From: an uncultured Pirellulaceae bacterium
Lineage (GTDB): Bacteria > Planctomycetota > Planctomycetia > Pirellulales > Pirellulaceae
Assembly: GCA_937929805.1 (NCBI GenBank)
Contig: CALFUT010000028.1
Span: 1-64,000, forward strand
Length of the DNA stretch: 64,000 nt
Direction: 5' to 3'
The translations under genes and the position numbers were made by a program. Positions 25,295 through 34,607 of this stretch are shown one piece after another (position 1 is the stretch's first letter; each line of letters opens with the position of its first letter). The notes under the pieces are model-generated. The model was not told the origin of the DNA, made no database searches, and saw nothing but the letters and a program-made list of their open reading frames with translations.

Positions 25295-27460
25295 ATGGAT
25301 TTTGGCGGTTCTCAACTCGATACTCAGCAGCCGTGCGGCCGCCCCGTGCGCCTGCCGATCGTTGCGCTGCTGACGGCGATTGTCATGACAGTCGGTTGTC
25401 GAATGACGGCGGAGCAAACCATTCGAAAAGTGGCGACGGTTGCTAGTTGGGGGCAGCGCGACGTGATCGACGTGAAGCCTCGCAAGTCGCCGATCGCACT
25501 TCCGGCCCGGAACTGGTTCGCCAAAGCACCTCAGCCGTCACCAAGAACCGAGCAACTGCTGCGAAAGTTTAACGTGCTTGAGCAGTACCAGAACGATCCC
25601 GATTCGGTGATCGCGTGGCTGCGAAAGTTGGTGGCTCAATCGCCGGTCATGCAGGAAGTGCACGCACTTGCGGAGCTTTCTCAGCAGCAAGCTCGGTGGT
25701 CTCTTCAGCGTGGCAATCGTGGCCGCGCGATTCGAATGTACTCGGCCGCGCTGCAGCACTCGTACCAGTTCCTTTTTGCGCCTCAGTTGGATGTCGAGCG
25801 AAACGCTTATGATCCGCAGTTTCGCAGCATGTGTGACATCTACAATCAGTCCCTCGAGTCATTGCTGCGTGTTGTTTGTGACAACGGCACCTTTGTTCCC
25901 GGCCAGTCGATGACGGTTGAAGACGATCAGCAGGAAATCGAGTTCGAAGTTCGTATCAACGGCCGCTGGGAGAACGAGCGATTCGAAAAGTTCGAACTGG
26001 TCGGCGACTATCAAACGCGTGGCTTTGAGAATGAGTACCGAACCTACGGGCTGGGCGTGCCATTGATTGCGGTGCGAGAACGACATGCCGCGCAGACTCC
26101 TGTCGAGAAATATTATCCTCCCGATTTGACCCTGGCGCTGACGGCGTTCTGTCACTTCGAGAACTCGGTCCCCAACCAAAGCCCGTTAACAGAAGATTCC
26201 GGTGCGACGGTCAAGCACCGCGCGGTGCTGACCTTGTACGATCCGCTGGAAAACCCAACGATCGAGACTCATGCTAAAACGGTACCACTTCAGAGCGATA
26301 CGACCACGCCGCTTGCCTATCATTTGGATGATCCGCTTCTCAATACGGGCGTACTGGCAACCGCTTCGTTGCTGAATGCAGAAACGACTGAAAAGATTCA
26401 CGGCATGTACATGCTGGAACCTTACGATCCGAACAAGATCCCCGTGGTGATGGTTCACGGGCTGTGGTCGAGCCCGGTGACGTGGGCTCACATGTTCAAC
26501 GACCTGCGAGCCAATGGTGACATTCATAAAAACTATCAGTTCTGGTTCTATAGTTATTCCACCGCGCAGCCGTTTTGGGTTTCCGCGATGCGGATGCGAC
26601 AGGACTTGATTCGAATTCGTGAGGAGCTTGATCCCCAAGGTTATTCAAAATCACTCGATCAGATGGTTTTGGTTGGGCACAGCATGGGCGGGTTGATCTC
26701 CAAGATGCAAACCATCAGCAGCGGAGATCGATTCTGGCGGCACGTGAGTGATGTTCCAATCGATTCGTTGAAGGCGGATCGCGATACGATCGACCGAGTG
26801 CGAAACGTGTTTTTCTTCGAACCGGTCAGCGCCGTGAAACGAGTGGTCACGATCGCCAGCCCGTTCTCGGGAAGCGAGTTTGCAAATGGGACGGCTCGAT
26901 GGTTCAGCCATAAATTTTTCACGCTGCCTTCCTTCCAGACGAGCGATTTCGAGAAGTTGATTTCTCAAAATCCGAACGCGTTTGCCGATCCGGATCTGTT
27001 GACGGCTCGAACGAGTGTCGATTCCCTGTCGGTCGATTCGCCCATGATCGAGGAACTGAGATTGTCGACTGCCTCGGATGAGGTGACGTTCAACAATATC
27101 ATCGGTCGGTTGCCGAAAAAGAAGGTGCTCGCAAAAGGAGCGTCGGAGGGCAGTGATGGAATCGTTTCGGTCGAAAGTGCACGGAACGACCATTGCGAGT
27201 CAGAGGTGTTTGTGCCCGAGGAGCATTCGCACGTGCATCAACATGCCGCCTGTATCTATGAAGTGCAGCGGATTTTGCTGGCGAACCTAGCGAACCTGCA
27301 TCGGATTGAGGGGCGAACGATCCCAGTGATTCCATTTGCGGAAGGTCAGGGTCAGAGCCAGCAGGCTTTGCCGTCGATTCAACCGTCCGTTTCACCGGTA
27401 CACGTTGCTGACCAAGTGGTTCCTGTCGTGCCAGCGGATTCTTCGTCGCGACGACGGTGA
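25295..27460 (+). CDS. Lipoprotein alpha/beta hydrolase (PGAP1/lipase-like)
   Basis: 721 residues from the ATG at 25295. A lipoprotein signal (VALLTAIVMTVGC) puts the lipid-anchored Cys near residue 35. After a helical region (~60-220) the hydrolase domain follows: oxyanion part VVMVHGLWSSPVTW, nucleophile S463 in VGHSMGGLIS, and His candidates in HVHQHAACIYEVQ near 660. The type matches alpha/beta hydrolases related to PGAP1 and lipases; the substrate (lipid or peptide ester) is unknown. Membrane-anchored outside the cytoplasm. A Pro/Ser-rich tail (SIQPSVSPVHVADQVVPV) ends the protein. The frame extends upstream to 25232 without a ribosome site. Confidence 0.85.
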   Translation: MDFGGSQLDTQQPCGRPVRLPIVALLTAIVMTVGCRMTAEQTIRKVATVASWGQRDVIDVKPRKSPIALPARNWFAKAPQPSPRTEQLLRKFNVLEQYQNDPDSVIAWLRKLVAQSPVMQEVHALAELSQQQARWSLQRGNRGRAIRMYSAALQHSYQFLFAPQLDVERNAYDPQFRSMCDIYNQSLESLLRVVCDNGTFVPGQSMTVEDDQQEIEFEVRINGRWENERFEKFELVGDYQTRGFENEYRTYGLGVPLIAVRERHAAQTPVEKYYPPDLTLALTAFCHFENSVPNQSPLTEDSGATVKHRAVLTLYDPLENPTIETHAKTVPLQSDTTTPLAYHLDDPLLNTGVLATASLLNAETTEKIHGMYMLEPYDPNKIPVVMVHGLWSSPVTWAHMFNDLRANGDIHKNYQFWFYSYSTAQPFWVSAMRMRQDLIRIREELDPQGYSKSLDQMVLVGHSMGGLISKMQTISSGDRFWRHVSDVPIDSLKADRDTIDRVRNVFFFEPVSAVKRVVTIASPFSGSEFANGTARWFSHKFFTLPSFQTSDFEKLISQNPNAFADPDLLTARTSVDSLSVDSPMIEELRLSTASDEVTFNNIIGRLPKKKVLAKGASEGSDGIVSVESARNDHCESEVFVPEEHSHVHQHAACIYEVQRILLANLANLHRIEGRTIPVIPFAEGQGQSQQALPSIQPSVSPVHVADQVVPVVPADSSSRRR

Positions 27461-27677
27461 TTTATAGAACGCTTGGGATGAGAACGGCGTCTGTTTAGAG
27501 CTGCGTTCGGAATGGCGAACCGCATTGCGCGAAGCACCTTGATTGGGCGTTGCCAGACAGCAGCGAAGCTGGGGCATCCATGCCGGCCAGTTTGCGCGAA
27601 GGTGAAAGATGAGGTCGTGATCAATCACGAACTGGATACCAACGAACCGATAGCAATGAAGAGGTTCGTTGGCAATG

Positions 27678-28124
27678 CTATTTCTTGACTCGGGATACTG
27701 CGTTATCGGCTGCGATCCGGTCGACAATCTCCTTGAGTCGATTGTGCTTCAAAACGCGCGGCAGCCGGCCTTCGTAGCGAATCGTTCCGGCGTCGTTTTC
27801 GCTTTGCAGGCGATTGATCAAGTCGTTTGAACGCCGATGCTTTCGAGGTGAAGGTTGGTCCGATGTGAATTGGACGGTTTGACTGTCGTCTGATCCTGAT
27901 TCGGTTTCACTGTCTGACCCAAACACGATCGTGAATTCGGCCGGGTGTTCTTCTTGATCTTCACGCGGACTAGGTTCCGCATCAAGTTCGCCTCGAACCA
28001 CTTTGATGTCGCGGGGTGCCTCGATGCCCAGTCGTACCGTGTTGCCGCGAGTCTTCAAGATGGTGATCTTAATTTGATCACCGATCAAAACTTCCTGATT
28101 TTGTTTCCGTGAAAGAATCAACAT
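27678..28124 (-). CDS. csrA: CsrA-family translational regulator with long C-terminal extension
   Basis: 148 residues from the ATG at 28124, chosen because AAAGGAG (complement of 28132-28138) lies 7 bases upstream. Residues 1-49 are CsrA (MLILSRKQNQEVLIGDQIKI ... APRDIKVVRGEL) including Arg44, which contacts GGA motifs in target mRNA. CsrA proteins of ~60-70 residues bind 5' leaders and repress or stabilise them. Here ~100 extra residues follow: an acidic Ser/Glu/Asp segment (51-85) and a basic part (RKHRRSNDLINRL, HNRLKEIVDRI). A longer reading to 28208 is open but unsupported. No flagellar neighbours are present. Confidence 0.88.
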   Translation of the reverse strand: MLILSRKQNQEVLIGDQIKITILKTRGNTVRLGIEAPRDIKVVRGELDAEPSPREDQEEHPAEFTIVFGSDSETESGSDDSQTVQFTSDQPSPRKHRRSNDLINRLQSENDAGTIRYEGRLPRVLKHNRLKEIVDRIAADNAVSRVKK

Positions 28125-28537
28125 TGATACACTCCTTTGTGAATTGATTGTCGCATGTGTAAAAAACGCTCCCGTGGTTCGCTGTTCTACACATTGAAAA
28201 ACTCCCAAGTCCGAACCGTCGATCCTTGAGTGAATCCTTCTGTTGCACTCTGCGTGCCATATCCGATTTACGGGACAATCAATTCACAGAACTCCAGTCT
28301 TTTCATGGAGTTTTGTAAGAAATAGCTGAGTGCTAGCGTTGTGAATTGAAAATGGTGCATGCCAAGACTGAAAAAATTGCAGGGTCGCGGCTGCCAAAAG
28401 TGATCCTTCGTCCCGCCGCGATTCAATGTTGGCAGGAAAAGGTTCTGCCAAACAGAATGCGTGTCCGTGACACTACGTCATTTGCCAAAGCCTTCCCCGA
28501 AAACATGTTTTAAAGACATGTCCCATAGCACATTTCG

Positions 28538-28562
28538 AAGACAAGTCTCGAAGGCTTGTCTT
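28538..28562. repeat. 8-base-stem hairpin
   Basis: AAGACAAG and CTTGTCTT are perfect complements around a nine-base loop (TCTCGAAGG). It lies in the csrA upstream region; no T-run follows, so a terminator role is unlikely. Confidence 0.7.
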
Positions 28563-28721
28563 GGTCGGGAATCCATGCGGATAGAAAACAGGCCCGCCAA
28601 CAGAACGCGTCCCGTTAGGAACGCGATGCCGGTGGAAACTTGCTGACCGTCTGGAAAATCATTGACCTTCGAGCCCTTTCGCAGCCAGCCAAATCACGAT
28701 TCGGTTTGCTGTGGACTTTAA

Positions 28722-28792
28722 AACGCTGAGCCGCCGAGAGCGCAGAGGAAATTGCTCTTCTCCGAACTCTGCGTTCTCTCCGCCTCCGCGTT
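28722..28792. repeat. Imperfect 26-base inverted repeat (AACGC...CGCAGAG type)
   Basis: The left arm (28722-28747) starts AACGCTGAG and ends CGCAGAG; the right arm (28767-28792) starts CTCTGCG and ends CCGCGTT. About 21 of 26 positions pair around a 19-base loop. Arms of this AACGCAGAG...CTCTGCG type form a widespread family of dispersed intergenic repeats. Confidence 0.8.
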
Positions 28793-28907
28793 TCATCAAT
28801 CTGTTTCGCGATTTTTGGCGTCAAAGCTCAAGCTTTGTGACGTAGCGAGAAGCGTTGCCGATCGGGCATTTGCTTCCTGCGTCTTAACCGACTGGTGACT
28901 GACTCGC

Positions 28908-29666
28908 TTACAGCGAGTTGCGTTTGGTCAGTTCGTCACGCATGCGAGCTGCGGATTCATAATCCTCTTTTTCGATCGCGGCTTCGAGTCGCTCTTTCAA
29001 AGTCGGCCCGACATCGTATTTCGTTCGCAGCCCCTCACGGAACTCGACAAGACGCTCGACCAATTCATCTTCGTCGAATTGTTCTTCCGCTTCGTATTCG
29101 ACGAACAATTCGCGAAGTTTTTCTAGGCCCACGTTCACTTCCTCGATCGCCAGCTCAACTGCGCCTTGATCGTCGAAATTTTCGTCGTCCTCATCCAAAC
29201 GCGAAAGCGCTGCGGCCTGAGTGCGATGATAGAGTACGAATGGCCGGTACTGTTCGTGAGAGATCGTCCAGTTTTCATCGGGCGAGAATTTCTTGCAGAA
29301 ATCCATCAGGCCTAAGGTGTGGTCGGCATCTTTGACGGCGTTGGAGAACTCCTTCAGCTGCAACCAGCAGACGCGACGGTGGTAAAATTGAACGAACTCA
29401 CGGTCAATTTCGAGGCAATCGTCATCGTCCAACTCAAACGCGGTCGTCTCAATGTCCGACTTCTTCTTTAGAAATTCGTAATACGTGTTCGAGTTGTTGG
29501 GACGAATGCCATCCGGTCGACCTTCGGTTTCCAGCTGTAGCACTCCCATATCGACCCGCATTTGTAAAACTCGACGCTGGCTTGATTCAAGCATCCGCAC
29601 GTTGATGTTCATCGGGTCGAAGGGCCACTCCTTCAAAATCTCGTCGATAATCTGTTCGTTATCCAT
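28908..29666 (-). CDS. UVR-motif (UvrB/UvrC motif) protein of unknown role
   Basis: 252 residues. The last ~35 are a UVR helical hairpin (LKERLEAAIEKEDYESAARM), the motif by which UvrB and UvrC (and ClpC/McsA) bind partners. The N-terminal part (EEILKEWPF-like, NINVRMLESSQRRVLQMRVD) and the long acidic centre (AFELDDDDCLEIDREFVQFY, FDDQGAVELAIEEV) are helical. Similar proteins occur throughout planctomycetes and are annotated by the motif only. No nuclease domain, so repair activity cannot be claimed. No membrane span. The start ATG at 29666 is the usual one; no strong ribosome site. Confidence 0.85.
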   Translation of the reverse strand: MDNEQIIDEILKEWPFDPMNINVRMLESSQRRVLQMRVDMGVLQLETEGRPDGIRPNNSNTYYEFLKKKSDIETTAFELDDDDCLEIDREFVQFYHRRVCWLQLKEFSNAVKDADHTLGLMDFCKKFSPDENWTISHEQYRPFVLYHRTQAAALSRLDEDDENFDDQGAVELAIEEVNVGLEKLRELFVEYEAEEQFDEDELVERLVEFREGLRTKYDVGPTLKERLEAAIEKEDYESAARMRDELTKRNSL

Positions 29667-29814
29667 CTGCCAAAATTCTTAGTCCATCGGCTGCGGACCA
29701 CACGCTGGGGTTCGCACTGTAGAAAATTATAACACGGAGAGAGTTTTTTCGCTTCCCTGATCATCGGGGCCACATCTGTCAGGACGAATTTTTTGTCGAT
29801 CTAAAATGACGCAT

Positions 29815-30237
29815 TCATCCATCAAACCGAACATTACGGCGTCCCGATTTCGTCTCTGATCGCCGTCGTTTCTGATCAAGCCGTCTTCGATTTGCGGCTT
29901 TCGATCGCTTCCTTGGCTTTCGCTTTTTGGGTGGATCGATGACGGTCAGGATCAGCTGACGAAGCTTGTTCTGAACATCTGCAAGATTGCGGGGTTGGTC
30001 TCGATATCGATGGCTGGTGAGGATTAACTGGCCATCCTTGCTGATACGGTTTCCAAACCGAGCTAAGAATCGCTGTCTGACGTCTGCAGGCAAGGATGGG
30101 GTCGCACGAATGTCCCAGCGCAGCGTGACCTTCGAGTTGACTTTGTTGACGTTTTGACCACCGGGGCCGGGCGATCGCGAGAACGTCAATTGAAACTCAG
30201 ACCGAGGAATGACGATCGTGTCGCTGACAATTAGCAT
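29815..30237 (-). CDS. arfB: Peptidyl-tRNA hydrolase ArfB (ribosome rescue)
   Basis: 140 residues. The GGQ catalytic motif at 26-28 in SPGPGGQNVNKV marks the class I release factor-like family without codon-recognition domains. It ends in a basic tail (KKRKPRKRSKAANRRRLDQK), which in ArfB/YaeJ enters the mRNA channel of stalled ribosomes. The protein frees non-stop ribosomes by hydrolysing peptidyl-tRNA. All family landmarks are present (NKVNSKV, SRYRDQ-like HRYRDQPRN). Stand-alone gene; an 11-base tandem repeat begins 34 bases upstream of its start. Confidence 0.94.
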   Translation of the reverse strand: MLIVSDTIVIPRSEFQLTFSRSPGPGGQNVNKVNSKVTLRWDIRATPSLPADVRQRFLARFGNRISKDGQLILTSHRYRDQPRNLADVQNKLRQLILTVIDPPKKRKPRKRSKAANRRRLDQKRRRSETKSGRRNVRFDG

Positions 30238-30270
30238 TCGCTTTTTGACTCGTGCTTCGTAAATTGATAA

Positions 30271-30314
30271 CGCTGAGATTGCGCTGAGATTGCGCTGAGA
30301 TTGCGCTCAGATTG
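30271..30314. repeat. 11-base tandem repeat, four copies
   Basis: CGCTGAGATTG three times and then CGCTCAGATTG, without gaps, upstream of arfB. Eleven-base spacing puts the units on one face of DNA. The function is not known. Confidence 0.95.
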
Positions 30315-30519
30315 CGCCGACACTGGCGGCTCGATTCATGCGTTGCAAATCAAGTCAGCATCACACGCCCGCCAGCATTCTAATGGAACGATGGCCTGGT
30401 CAAACGAATCATTGGCGTCTAGCCGCGGAAACTCTGGGCTGTTTTCGAACCTTGGAAGAACGCGTTTTTGAAGAAGGCCCATAACGCGTCGATCCTGACA
30501 CGCAGAGACCAAATCAGGT

Positions 30520-31383
30520 TCACTCAGGCAGCCGCAATGGGGCTGTCGGAAGTGTTTGCCTAGGCGATGGCTGAACTGGCTGCACTGGAAGTTGTCGAAG
30601 GTAGTCGGAAGCCAGATCTAACCGGTCAAAATAATCGATTCCCTCGACTCCTTCACCATGGACTTCCAGTTCGATCGGTCCGTCGTAATTCAAGGCATCG
30701 AGTTTCGTTACCCACGCGGCGATGTCGACTGTCCCCTGCCCCGGCAGCAACCTTGACTCCTTGGTTTCGGATGCGCTCATTCGATCTGAAAGCTGCACGA
30801 GGTTGATCCGGTCGGCGAACCGCTCCAGCCGATTCATTGTGGGGGCATTGAGTCCTGCGTAGTACAAATCAAGCACCAAGCCAAGCTGGCGCGGATCGAA
30901 GGTGTCGAGCAGCTGATCTACTTGAGAGAAGGAGTGGATGAAGGTCCAAGGCGAGTCGACAAAACCGGGAATTAGTTCAATCGAGAGCCTTACACCAAAG
31001 TCCTCCGCCACTGGACCAATTTCTTGCAAAGCCGATTCAAGTAGACGAAACGCATGCGAGTTTGTGTGATTGTTTCGGGCACCCGGATGAACAATCAGCG
31101 TCCCGGCATTCATTTTACTGGCCAAGCTGATGGCGTCGATCGCGTCATCGACCGCGTCGATGAAACTACGTCCATCGCTACCCGTAAACCCACCCGCCCA
31201 GTTAAGGCTGGACACGGTTAAAGAGCTGTCGTACAGCATATCGATCGCCTCACGATGCCCGAAGTCATCGATCTTGCGTCGCCAAATACCGATCGAGTCA
31301 AAGCCAAGGGCCTGATAACGGAGCAAGTCTTCTTCGAACGTCCACTTAAATGTCGTGAATTGACTGACCGAAATCTGCCGCAT
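30520..31383 (-). CDS. Sugar phosphate isomerase/epimerase (xylose isomerase-like TIM barrel)
   Basis: 287 residues from the ATG at 31383 (MRQISVSQFTTFKWTFEEDL); GGAG is 9 bases upstream. The AP endonuclease 2/xylose isomerase-like barrel shows FDSIGIWRRKIDDFG, GTLIVHPGARNNHTN, LSIELIPGF, LGLVLDLYYAGLN, INLVQLSDRM, and a metal-type GPIELEVHG. His, Glu and Asp residues placed like the metal ligands of the family are present. Such proteins isomerise or epimerise sugars or inositols; the substrate is unknown. No signal peptide. The frame is open to 31425 but that extension lacks a ribosome site. Confidence 0.85.
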   Translation of the reverse strand: MRQISVSQFTTFKWTFEEDLLRYQALGFDSIGIWRRKIDDFGHREAIDMLYDSSLTVSSLNWAGGFTGSDGRSFIDAVDDAIDAISLASKMNAGTLIVHPGARNNHTNSHAFRLLESALQEIGPVAEDFGVRLSIELIPGFVDSPWTFIHSFSQVDQLLDTFDPRQLGLVLDLYYAGLNAPTMNRLERFADRINLVQLSDRMSASETKESRLLPGQGTVDIAAWVTKLDALNYDGPIELEVHGEGVEGIDYFDRLDLASDYLRQLPVQPVQPSPRQTLPTAPLRLPE

Positions 31384-32435
31384 GGGGATGCTCCAAGAGT
31401 TCAAGAATTCAACCGATTGTGGCACCGGTTTCCGTCAGTTGAAAAGTATGCCTCTCATCCCAAAGTCTGTAAACCTGACTTTGAAAAAAAGTGTGAGTTG
31501 ACTTTCATGTTCGAAGCGTGTTGATCTCCAAAACTGAAAATCCGTGAAGTATTTTTTTTGATGGCACGAAAGATGGGCAATGTTCGAACACTTGTAAATC
31601 TGGACGGCCTTTCCCGATAGCTAAAGGCTGAAGTGGATTGGTCGCAGTGCAACGATTTCGCGACACTCAGGTTTTCGTCGAATGAAAATCGAAATGCTAT
31701 GTTCGCACGGTTGGGCCTCACTTTGGGTGGGCTGCTGAGCGTGGTGCGGCTTGTGTCAAACTGTGGTGGCGGGTGTAACGCTCACCTCTGCTTGCAAGCC
31801 TTGATCTGACGCAAATTGAAAATCTGACGCAAATCGAAAACGTTCGCTTTCGAGTAAGGGAAACCGATCCCCGAGTTTCTAAGTGTCGGCTTCGACACGG
31901 ATTTGTTTTCAAGTCTAAGTGCGCAAAATCGATGCGAGTGAAGTTGGGAGTTTTGCTTAGCCCAAATATGTCACCCAAGATGTAGCCGTAACACGCAAAC
32001 ACCTGTGCAGCCGGAACTTCGGGCTCACTTCGGTCTCTATTCAAAGGTAGCTTCGAATCACAGACTGTTTTCAAGCCTTTTGAGTTTACACCGTTACGGC
32101 AGTGTTTGGCCGTGTTTTCGAGACCTTGTTGCCGGCTTACGAAATATCCGGGCTAGCCGGAGTTTCTTTTCATTGGCCCAATGCTTTCACTCAATGCAAG
32201 CAACTCGTTACTGAAGGTTAGCTATTCTTTGTGTGCCAAAGACGTACAATTCCGAATACGTGATCCGGGGTGTTCGACATCGCTTTTCTTCGAATTTGAA
32301 TTCGGATCACTCGGTTTGACGTAGGGCGTATGCCTTTGTCGAATCCTTTTCTTTGCCAACTCCTTGATCTTTGCACTTTGAACTCTTGGTGAAGTCCGAT
32401 CGCCCGGAACAGGTCCGCACGCAAGGAGTGTCGCG
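31384..32435. other. Long intergenic region, no gene recognised
   Basis: 1,052 bases between the TIM-barrel isomerase (minus) and the BON protein (plus). Several open frames of 60-120 codons cross it on both strands, but none has a family motif, a ribosome site or codon use like the neighbours. An 18-base tandem pair lies at 31804-31839. Decayed gene remnants are possible. Confidence 0.5.
31804..31839. repeat. 18-base direct tandem repeat, two copies
   Basis: ATCTGACGCAAATTGAAA is followed at once by ATCTGACGCAAATCGAAA, a single base difference, within the long non-coding region. Confidence 0.9.
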
Positions 32436-32732
32436 ATGACGTCGATACAGCGCAAAGTCGGTTCGGTTAGTGGAAACGCTAAGTCCCGTTGGAACGGTGA
32501 CCTTCAAACCCGAGTTACCGATTATCTAATCGATCGAGATGAGCATGCTTTTCGATCGCTGCAAGTCGAGACCGATCAGGGGACGGTTACCTTGACCGGC
32601 CTCGTCCGAAGCTATTACGAAAAACAGGTTGCCGGTTCGTGTGTGAACGTGTCGGGCGTGCTGAACCTGATAAACAATCTGACGGTGCCTGAGTGGGACG
32701 AAGACGCGAGCGAATTCCCGTTCAAGCTGTGA
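32436..32732 (+). CDS. BON-domain protein
   Basis: 98 residues with a BON domain over ~25-85: LQTRVTDYLIDRDEHAFRSL, VETDQGTVTLTGLVRSYYEK, and the closing SGVLNLINNLTVPEW. BON domains (as in OsmY) bind phospholipid or sit beside membranes, often in stress or outer-membrane proteins. There is no signal peptide, so it is probably cytoplasmic or peripheral. The start ATG at 32436 is preceded by AAGGAG about 10 bases upstream (GCAAGGAGTG), a good ribosome site. No operon partner. Confidence 0.85.
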   Translation: MTSIQRKVGSVSGNAKSRWNGDLQTRVTDYLIDRDEHAFRSLQVETDQGTVTLTGLVRSYYEKQVAGSCVNVSGVLNLINNLTVPEWDEDASEFPFKL

Positions 32733-32813
32733 TCGGATGGCGTTGAGAATGGGGATGAGTGCACGTCATCCCAAGTGGGCGGGCGATCTTGGTTTCCCGT
32801 GGCGTTTAGCGAT

Positions 32814-34601
32814 CTACCGAATGTCTGGCCATGCTGAATTGGCAGTTGATGAAATGTTCTCGCGCGTTTGTTCCAGCCACTGTGTCGCGACTTGAGCGGT
32901 TGAGTCGAGCGATTGCAGTGCCTCATCAATTTGGCTGACAAGATCAACCGCTTGTCGTTCCGCGGTGTCTTTCCATTGCTGCCTTCGTTTCGCAAGGTGA
33001 TGGCGTTGGATGTCTTCGCTGACCTGATTCATCGATTGAGCGAATCGATTTCCAAGGTCGCTTTCGATCGTCATCCGGTAGTTATCCATCGTTCCCGAAA
33101 GTGTAACACGCGTGTCAAAATGATTGAAAGCGCTTAGCTCTTGATTGAGTCGTATCGCCATTTCAGGGCCACCCGCGATGGAGTGTAACTGGTCGACATG
33201 CATCGAAACGTTTGAGTGTCGGAAGGTCAGATCTCCTGCCAGAGAATCTCCAATTGCTTTCAGTCTCACGTCGGCTTGCAGTTTCATGTCGGGGCCTACG
33301 GTCACCAACATGCTGCGATCGCTTCCTAGCGGTTTGTGCGAAATTTTCAAATCCGGGCAGCGGACTTCCAACGTGTCAGCAGGTGATTCCGAACGCCGAT
33401 CCAATTTGCATTTTACGACAAAGTGATTTTGACCTTGGGCTCGCAAATCGAAAGAGGTTGGTTGGCTGTGGAGAGCCGGTTGGCTGCAAAGATGATTGAG
33501 CTTGCCCGCAAAGTTCAAGAATTGTCCCGCGAAATGCCCGGTTCCCTCGATGTCCAATTCTTCAATCAGAAAATCTGGCGGAACGGATTGGCCCGCGCGA
33601 GAAGGCATGGCAACGTTGATCCCTCGGATAGGCGTGGGACGAAAGTCTTGTTCCATGTTGGGCACGGCCTCTCGAAACCAGCGAAACCATCGAATGATTT
33701 CATCGGCGCGGGCTCGTTGTGAGCGGACCAGCAACATTTGCGTGATGGAATCTCCATCGAACGATCGAATGCTGGCGAGCTGTTCAATTGCCCGCAGATC
33801 AGCTTGCTGAGCCGCGGTCAGCTTCGATTTGTCTGAGTCCGCCTGCAACCGCATGGCGGCCAGACGATCTTGAATGGTTTCGGTCTGCTGTACCAACGAG
33901 CTAATTTGCGACAGCGTCGATCGGAAGTCCTGGCGCAGTGGGTTGTCGTCTCGATCGTTGAACGATTCTTTCAGTTGATCGATCCGTTGATTGATCTCCT
34001 GTAGCTGCTTGCTGGTTTGGGCCAGCACCGGCGACCAACTGTTGGCCATGGTCTCGATCTGGCTAGTCGATTGCAGCGATGGAGGTTCATTGCTGACGAT
34101 TTGTTCCTGAAGCCGATCAAGCCACACGGTTTCTGATGCGGTGATCTCCGAAGTCAGCTCGATTTCGTTGGTGATTGCCGAAGGTAGCCGCGGTTCAGGG
34201 ACGTCATTGGTCGCAACTGTTTTTGGTCTGAGAGGTATGTCACTTTGCAGTTCGCCGGAATCGGTTCTGGGCGATCCGAAGCGCAGATTACTCGTTCTTC
34301 CGCCGGTGATCTTGATTTTTTTTCGCAGCAATGATGTGAAGTCTAGGTCCATGTAGGCCATGTCCGCCTGAAACAGGTTCAGATCCGGATCACGCGGGTC
34401 CGCAACCTGAAGCTCTTCAACAAATACTTTGCCCTCGTTCAGGTTGAGTCGCAATTGCCCAACGTCAACTTTAGCTCCGGTAACGGCCTGAGCATGCGAC
34501 ACCAACGCGCGGCGCATCAGTGAATCAGTGCTCAGCCAGACGACCAATCCGATCAGAGCGATAATGATCAGTCGAGGAAACAGGTAAGTCCAACTTCTCA
34601 T
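32814..34601 (-). CDS. TIGR03545-family protein (uncharacterised, membrane-anchored)
   Basis: 595 residues. One N-terminal membrane segment (LIIIALIGLVVWLSTDSLM) and a large extracytoplasmic part. The opening (VDVGQLRLNLNEGKVFVEEL) and the DLDFTSLLRKKIKITGG block resemble AsmA-like domains; the middle is coiled-coil (LQEINQRIDQLKESFNDRDD, LAAMRLQADSDKSKLTAAQQ). The family TIGR03545 is uncharacterised and is known for lying next to TIGR03546, exactly as here (six-base gap). AsmA-like proteins are linked to lipid transport to the outer membrane; extending that to this gene is inference. Confidence 0.8.
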   Translation of the reverse strand: MRSWTYLFPRLIIIALIGLVVWLSTDSLMRRALVSHAQAVTGAKVDVGQLRLNLNEGKVFVEELQVADPRDPDLNLFQADMAYMDLDFTSLLRKKIKITGGRTSNLRFGSPRTDSGELQSDIPLRPKTVATNDVPEPRLPSAITNEIELTSEITASETVWLDRLQEQIVSNEPPSLQSTSQIETMANSWSPVLAQTSKQLQEINQRIDQLKESFNDRDDNPLRQDFRSTLSQISSLVQQTETIQDRLAAMRLQADSDKSKLTAAQQADLRAIEQLASIRSFDGDSITQMLLVRSQRARADEIIRWFRWFREAVPNMEQDFRPTPIRGINVAMPSRAGQSVPPDFLIEELDIEGTGHFAGQFLNFAGKLNHLCSQPALHSQPTSFDLRAQGQNHFVVKCKLDRRSESPADTLEVRCPDLKISHKPLGSDRSMLVTVGPDMKLQADVRLKAIGDSLAGDLTFRHSNVSMHVDQLHSIAGGPEMAIRLNQELSAFNHFDTRVTLSGTMDNYRMTIESDLGNRFAQSMNQVSEDIQRHHLAKRRQQWKDTAERQAVDLVSQIDEALQSLDSTAQVATQWLEQTRENISSTANSAWPDIR

Positions 34602-34607
34602 GGGTCG

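Larger units (their letters stand above)
28125..28907. other. Intergenic region upstream of csrA with hairpins
   Basis: 783 bases between csrA and the UVR-motif gene, both on the minus strand. No convincing gene. It contains two hairpin-forming segments listed separately and must hold the csrA promoter and leader. Weak open frames (28461-28646 plus strand) overlap the repeats. Confidence 0.5.

Noticed and set aside
28461-28646. 61-residue plus-strand open frame
   Set aside because: Crosses a hairpin repeat, no motif, no ribosome site.
31455-32074. Two minus-strand open frames of 88 and 118 codons
   Set aside because: No family motif, no ribosome site, shadow-like composition; left as non-coding.
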